Shown here in pieces: positions 60,137-64,000 of a DNA stretch of 64,000 nt; the first letter of the stretch is position 1; each line of letters starts with the position of its first letter. The notes beneath the pieces were generated by a model. The model saw only the letters and a list, made by a program, of their open reading frames with translations. It ran no database searches and was not told the DNA's origin. Source of the stretch: Pseudodesulfovibrio tunisiensis (GTDB taxonomy: Bacteria; Desulfobacterota; Desulfovibrionia; Desulfovibrionales; Desulfovibrionaceae); assembly GCF_022809775.1 (NCBI RefSeq), contig NZ_CP094380.1:2641501-2705500 (forward strand), given 5' to 3'. A program made the position numbers and the translations under genes.

Positions 60137-61287
60137 TCCGGCCCTTGTCCGGAATTGCGCTGCATGAACTTTTCATGCGCCTCTTTCAGGGCCTTTTCCC
60201 GATCCTCCTGCGTCTTCAATTCCCTGCGCTTCCGCTTTTCGTCGAACGGCGTGGTGAAGCTTTCCTTCTCCATGAATCCGAACCGCATGTTGAAATCCAG
60301 CCGAATGCCCGGTTCCGGCTCGAAATCCCGGCTCTCGTACATGGCCACCTGCGGAATGATGCTGACATGGAACCATTCGCGCCATTCTCTCCGGTATTCC
60401 ACATCCAGCCGCGTGCTTTCCAGATACAGAGGTTTGCCCGGCGCGTCCCGGAATCCGTTGCTCAGCTTGATGTTCACGGCGCGGCGCGTGGTCAGGGGGC
60501 GGTACAGGGACACGTTCAGGTCATAGTTCTGCGCAGGATCGTCCACCTTGAACAGGGCTCCGCCCGTGACACGCAGGAAGTGCCTGCGGTCGATGGGCCA
60601 TTCGTAATCCACGGTGGTGCGGGATTCCACTCCCGTGTCGGCATAGCCCCGGAACCGCTGCATGATTCTGAGGTCCCAGTGGTCGAATTCCACGAGTTCC
60701 CGCCACGCAAGAGATGCGTAGGGTACCACGCCGGAATTGCGGAAGCTGACGCCGCCGCCCCAGCCCACGTTTCGGGTGCGGGTGTCGGCCAGAAAGTTTT
60801 CCAGCCCGAGAAATCCGTTGCGCTCGTCGCGTCCGCTGGCGTCGCGTTCGGCCTCGTCCAGACTGGACGAACCGTACAGCTGCTCGGAGTCCGGATCGCC
60901 GCCCGCATGCAGCAGCCATTTTTCCGTGTTGGGCAGGAGCAGGCGCAGGTCCACGTAGGAGTCGAGCCGGAGCTGGCTGCGCGTGAGGGTCGGGGACAGC
61001 CGGATGCGCAGGCAGGTTTTGTTCGTGGTCTCCCGGTAGCGTTCGTCGTCAAAGAAGCTGTCCAGCCATTCGGCCGAGGCAATGACCTTGTCGGAAAGGG
61101 TTTTCCGGTATGCCTCCAGAGCATCGCCCTGCGTTTCGCCCGGGGAGGGCGGTTCCTCGGGAACGTGGTCCGTTTCCGCAGGGTGCTGTTCCGTTGCCCG
61201 GGCGCTACCAGCCATTGGAACCACGCCGGAAAGCAGCAGCCCCGCAGTCAGAAGCAGTGCAAGGGAATACGTCCATTTTTCGCTCAT
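60133..61287 (-). CDS. Putative outer-membrane beta-barrel protein (384 aa)
   Basis: A signal peptide (about residues 1-30, ending SARA) is followed by a Glu/Pro-rich stretch and about 300 residues of alternating polar and aromatic beta strands, for example GVESRTTVDYEWPI and LRVTGGALFKVDD. No helix-rich domain appears until a charged C-terminal tail (EDREKALKEAHEKF). The pattern suggests a barrel in the outer membrane, though strands cannot be counted reliably by eye. It converges on the CULT gene with a 4-bp overlap of the ends. No family name recognised. Confidence 0.6.
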   Translation of the reverse strand: MSEKWTYSLALLLTAGLLLSGVVPMAGSARATEQHPAETDHVPEEPPSPGETQGDALEAYRKTLSDKVIASAEWLDSFFDDERYRETTNKTCLRIRLSPTLTRSQLRLDSYVDLRLLLPNTEKWLLHAGGDPDSEQLYGSSSLDEAERDASGRDERNGFLGLENFLADTRTRNVGWGGGVSFRNSGVVPYASLAWRELVEFDHWDLRIMQRFRGYADTGVESRTTVDYEWPIDRRHFLRVTGGALFKVDDPAQNYDLNVSLYRPLTTRRAVNIKLSNGFRDAPGKPLYLESTRLDVEYRREWREWFHVSIIPQVAMYESRDFEPEPGIRLDFNMRFGFMEKESFTTPFDEKRKRRELKTQEDREKALKEAHEKFMQRNSGQGPD

Positions 61288-61656
61288 GTCCGCTTTCTAT
61301 CAGCCCATTGGAAAAATGAAAAATGCAGACTGTCCCGAAAGGGCGAAATCAGGGACGCGGGAGGAGGGAACAGGCCGGATTCGCACAGGTCTTCCCGGAA
61401 CTGAAAAGGTCGGGTTTTGCATCTGGTCCAACCTTCAACCCATTGTGGACATTATAATTATTGTTCTCAGAAAAATAGTCGCCATAGGCAACCACCCGGG
61501 TTTTCAGAATATTTCTAGACTTCCTTGAATGACCGTTTTATTAAAAAAACCGAAGCAACTTGATTTAACTGGCTTTCTCGGCTAAAGTCCCGAGTAACTA
61601 GCGTCATATCCCCGCCAATGTGGTTTTATTTCTGGACGCGCGGGGGGAGGAAAGGC
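61288..61656 (+). other. 370-bp AT-rich gap before the HIT gene
   Basis: A perfect TATAAT lies at 61453-61458 on the plus strand, but no good -35 is at the right distance. If used, it would give the HIT gene a leader of about 190 bases. Within that stretch TCGGCTAAAGTCCCGAG (near 61578-61594) can form a small stem. I do not recognise a riboswitch. Confidence 0.35.
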
Positions 61657-62082
61657 ATGATTCCCAAGGATTCCGACTGTATATTCTGTAAAATCGTGAG
61701 CGGGGAAATCCCCTGCGCCAAGGTGTACGAGTCCGAGAACGTGTTCGCGTTTCTGGACATTGCCCCGGTTTGTCCCGGGCATGCACTGGTGGTGACCAAA
61801 GGGCATTATCCCACGCTCCTGGACATTCCCGAGGAAATGGGGGCCGAATTGACCGCGGCGCTCAAAGCCGTGGGCAACGCCGTGATCAAGGCCACGGGCG
61901 CCCATGGCCTGAATCTCATGCAGAACAACCATGAAGCGGCAGGGCAACTCGTGCACCACGCCCACTTCCACTTGATCCCGCGCTTCACGGACGATGGATT
62001 GGAGTTGTGGCCCCAGGCCCCATACGAAAACAACGACGAAATGACCAGACTCGCGGCGGACATCGCCGCCATGAGCGGGTAG
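61657..62082 (+). CDS. HIT-family nucleotide hydrolase
   Basis: This 141-residue histidine-triad protein has the catalytic motif LVHHAHFHLIPRF at about residues 100-112. CIFCKIVSGEIP near the start provides a zinc-type cysteine pair, and LDIAPVCPGHALVVTKGHY is conserved. Such proteins split AMP or GMP conjugates such as adenosine phosphoramidate or AppppA-type dinucleotides. GGGAGGAAAGG lies just before ATG 61657; the longer frame adds 13 residues over the ribosome site. It is followed 27 bp later by the IHF/HU gene. Confidence 0.93.
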   Translation: MIPKDSDCIFCKIVSGEIPCAKVYESENVFAFLDIAPVCPGHALVVTKGHYPTLLDIPEEMGAELTAALKAVGNAVIKATGAHGLNLMQNNHEAAGQLVHHAHFHLIPRFTDDGLELWPQAPYENNDEMTRLAADIAAMSG

Positions 62083-62109
62083 TTTCGCAACCTATCGAGT
62101 GGAGGCGTT

Positions 62110-62397
62110 ATGAGCACCCTGACCAAAGCCGGCATTGTGGATTACATCTACGAGCGGACCGAAAGCAACAGGGCCGAGATCAAGGATCTCGTCGAAGACA
62201 TCCTGGGCATCATGAAGTCGGCCGTGAAAAAGGACCACGCGCTGCTGATCAGCGGCTTCGGCAAGTTCGAAGCCTATGACAAGGATGCCAGGAAGGGGCG
62301 GAACCCGCAGACCAGCCAGTCGATCACCCTGCCGCCGCGCAAGGTGGTCGTGTTCCGGCTCTCCCGCAAGTTCCGCTCCGAACTCAATCAGCGGTAA
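62110..62397 (+). CDS. HU/IHF-family DNA-bending protein (IHF-alpha-like)
   Basis: This 95-residue histone-like protein starts STLTKAGIVDYIYERTESN. The GFGKFEAYDKDARKGRNPQT arm with the DNA-intercalating proline and PPRKVVVFRLSRKFR are plainly of this family. The sequence before the arm and RNPQT favour the IHF-alpha side over HU. GTGGAGG lies five bases before the ATG. Its end overlaps the converging SPOR gene by 14 bases. Confidence 0.93.
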   Translation: MSTLTKAGIVDYIYERTESNRAEIKDLVEDILGIMKSAVKKDHALLISGFGKFEAYDKDARKGRNPQTSQSITLPPRKVVVFRLSRKFRSELNQR

Positions 62398-63052
62398 GCA
62401 CGAAGCTGGCGGGAAACTCCGCCTTCAGCTTTTCCATCACTTCCCGGGCGGCATCCCCGTCCGGGAAGATACCTGCTTGCACGCGAAACAGACCGTCATC
62501 GGTCTTGACCAGCTTGGAGCCGTCATATCCGTCCTGCAACAGGCGGGCGAGCACCCTGTTCGCGTTGGTCACATCCGAAAACGCTCCGACCTGTACATAA
62601 TGGGAAGCCCCTTCCACTGCCGGGGCCGCGTCCTGCGCTTCGGCAATGGCCACGGTCTCTTCGGCCTTGGCTTCTTCGGCTGCGGGAGTGGCCTGTGCCT
62701 CGGGTTCTCCGGCTTCGGCCGGAGTCGCTTCGGGCTGGGCTTCCGCTGGTTCGGAAACAGCGGGCCTGGCCTCGGGCAGGTTTTCCTCGCCGAGATCGGC
62801 CTCGTGCAGAGGTTCGGCCTGTTCGGCCTGCGCCGGCGCGTCCACGGTATAGTTTTCCTCGATGATGCCCGGCTCTTCGGTCCTGGGCGCGGGCAGAGGG
62901 GCCGGCTTCGGAGCCGGAGCGGGTTGTGCCGCATGGGATTCGGCCGGAGTGCGGGCCGGGGGCGCGGACTGGATGTGCTGGCGCATGCAGCCGCTCAGGG
63001 CCATGCATGCGGCCAGAGCCGTCAGGACGCTTGTCAGGGTGATCCGTTTCAT
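62384..63052 (-). CDS. SPOR-domain lipoprotein (222 aa)
   Basis: ATG 63052 starts a lipoprotein signal with lipobox ALSGC (cysteine near residue 22). A long Ala/Pro/Glu-rich linker (about 28-155) reaches out to a C-terminal SPOR domain (about 155-222) with HYVQVGAFSDVTNANRV and LFRVQAGIFPDGDAAREV. SPOR domains bind denuded peptidoglycan at division sites. The two SPOR half-repeats are well formed. Its end overlaps the convergent IHF gene by 14 bases. Confidence 0.87.
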   Translation of the reverse strand: MKRITLTSVLTALAACMALSGCMRQHIQSAPPARTPAESHAAQPAPAPKPAPLPAPRTEEPGIIEENYTVDAPAQAEQAEPLHEADLGEENLPEARPAVSEPAEAQPEATPAEAGEPEAQATPAAEEAKAEETVAIAEAQDAAPAVEGASHYVQVGAFSDVTNANRVLARLLQDGYDGSKLVKTDDGLFRVQAGIFPDGDAAREVMEKLKAEFPASFVLTAD

Positions 63053-63331
63053 GTCTGCTCCATGCCTTGGGCCGGACAGCGGCATTGCCATGCCTTGCGT
63101 CCGGCGAGTGGTTGTCGGGCCTTCCGCGGGAAATGCGCGCCTGTGCGCCGATTGCTCCGCCCGGCATTCATGCGCAGCCTCGGTGCGGAGTTTTTCCCTT
63201 GGATTCGGCCTGATTCAGATTTACTGGATTTTCTTTGGAATACAACAGGGAACCCGGATTCCGCAAGGCCGGGTTTCCCGGCAATCCGATCCCCCCTTGC
63301 CCGCATGCGCGGATCGGAGTAGGTCCGTCCC

Positions 63332-64000
63332 ATGTCTTTGCCCAGTTTTCCCCATATTCCGTGGTCCGGCGGAAACGGACCGCGCATTCTCGGCATCAAC
63401 CCGTGGATTCACGATTTCGCGGCATTCAATTTCTGGTCGCGTCCGGCCGGACTGCTTTCCTGTCTGGATACCCTGCGCGGCGCGGGCGCGAACGTGGCGC
63501 TCATGGACTGTCTGCATCAGACCTGGGCGGACGAGCCGTGGCCCGACTCCAGACGCTACGGCACCGGGCACTATCCCAAGGAGGAACTGGCCCATCCGGA
63601 GGGTCTGGAACACATTCCCAGACGCTACGGCCGCTACGGACTGGATCAAACGCGGGTGAAGACCGCGCTGGCCGCACTGGATCCAACGCCGGACATGGTG
63701 CTGATCACGTCCATCATGACCTACTGGTATCCGGGGGCGTTCGAGGCCGTGACCATGGCCCGCGAGCTGTGGCCGGGCGTTCCCGTGCTGCTGGGCGGGG
63801 CCTATGCCACGCTCTGTGCGGATCATGCCCGGCAGTTCTCCGGTGCGGACATGGTCATGCAGGGTGCGCTGGAGCGGCCGGACAACTGGTCCCGGCTCTG
63901 GTCCCTGCTGGATCGCGAGGCGCCCCTTCTGCCGCCCGGGGCCGGATTGACGCTGGCACTCGATCTGTACGAGGAACCGAAGTTCGCACCGATTCTCGGT
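63332..64000 (+). CDS. Radical SAM protein with N-terminal B12-binding-like domain (partial)
   Basis: From ATG 63332 to the edge the frame is open for 223 codons. It begins MSLPSFPHIPWSGGNGPRIL, then GINPWIHDFAAFNFWSRPAG. A Rossmann-like part has MVLITSIMTYWYPGAFEAV and VPVLLGGAYATLCADHA, which closely resembles the cobalamin-binding-type domain in front of radical SAM cores. The CxxxCxxC cluster motif would lie beyond the edge and cannot be checked. GGAG is twelve bases upstream. It is the first gene after a 280-bp gap that contains a small GC-rich palindrome near 63250-63274. Confidence 0.7.
   Translation, partial: MSLPSFPHIPWSGGNGPRILGINPWIHDFAAFNFWSRPAGLLSCLDTLRGAGANVALMDCLHQTWADEPWPDSRRYGTGHYPKEELAHPEGLEHIPRRYGRYGLDQTRVKTALAALDPTPDMVLITSIMTYWYPGAFEAVTMARELWPGVPVLLGGAYATLCADHARQFSGADMVMQGALERPDNWSRLWSLLDREAPLLPPGAGLTLALDLYEEPKFAPILG

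Noticed and set aside
61575..61610. Riboswitch-like stem before the HIT gene
   Set aside because: Only one five-pair stem can be drawn and it matches no aptamer that I know.

Overview
The window is high-GC chromosomal DNA from a Gram-negative anaerobe, most likely a Desulfovibrio-type sulfate reducer (Desulfovibrionaceae). That assignment is an inference. It rests on the overall protein style, the four-subunit ferredoxin-dependent 2-oxoacid oxidoreductase, the stand-alone FMN-binding glutamate synthase domain protein, and MerR-like regulators with coiled-coil tails of the kind I associate with this group. I see no rRNA, tRNA, CRISPR array or prophage. There is one complete insertion sequence.

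Layout. 1-2.4 kb: pstS-pstC-pstA phosphate uptake with a Pho-box-like array. 2.4-4.9 kb: an FAD oxidoreductase and an M24 peptidase. 5.1-6.8 kb: a glutamate-synthase-like FMN protein. 7.4-14 kb: recQ, a heptosyltransferase, a small conserved protein and topA. 14.1-18.4 kb: metX-metW, a membrane rhodanese and acs. 18.5-22.3 kb: a LytTR regulator with a degenerate receiver, a DUF4390-like protein and an NtrY-like kinase. 22.4-23.8 kb: PnuC with a NadR-like kinase (NAD salvage). 23.8-26.4 kb: an ExbB/ExbD pair with a TonB-like N-terminus fused to an alpha/beta-hydrolase-like domain. 26.7-29.6 kb: a small membrane protein, a MerR-like regulator and a methyltransferase.

30-41 kb: a five-gene membrane cluster, all on the minus strand. 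It encodes an FtsX-like permease, a LolD/MacB-type ATPase, a 1649-residue protein joining a catalytically degraded M28 peptidase-like domain to an FtsX permease, and two multi-spanning proteins of the DUF6785/DUF6784 type. This is the best candidate here for an undescribed system. 41.6-47.2 kb: a chemoreceptor, ychF and small conserved proteins. 47.2-51 kb: a 2-oxoacid:ferredoxin oxidoreductase operon downstream of queA. 51-54.4 kb: a MerR-like regulator, a lipoprotein and coaBC. 54.85-55.57 kb: an IS1595-type element with a perfect target duplication. 55.7-59.2 kb: an OmpR-type regulator facing a kinase-FIST operon. 59.3-61.3 kb: a cysteine-rich protein, a bacterial cereblon-like (CULT) protein and a putative outer-membrane barrel. 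61.6-64 kb: a HIT protein, an IHF/HU protein, a SPOR lipoprotein and a truncated radical SAM protein.

A second theme is a family of modular, hairpin-rich intergenic repeats. One partial and three full copies lie at 4.9, 11.2, 29.7 and 41.2 kb, and a related tandem pair lies at 32.0-32.6 kb. They have short terminal inverted repeats, internal stems that differ in sequence yet stay paired, and a habit of sitting right after stop codons. The tandem pair carries a duplicated 3' end of the adjacent gene.
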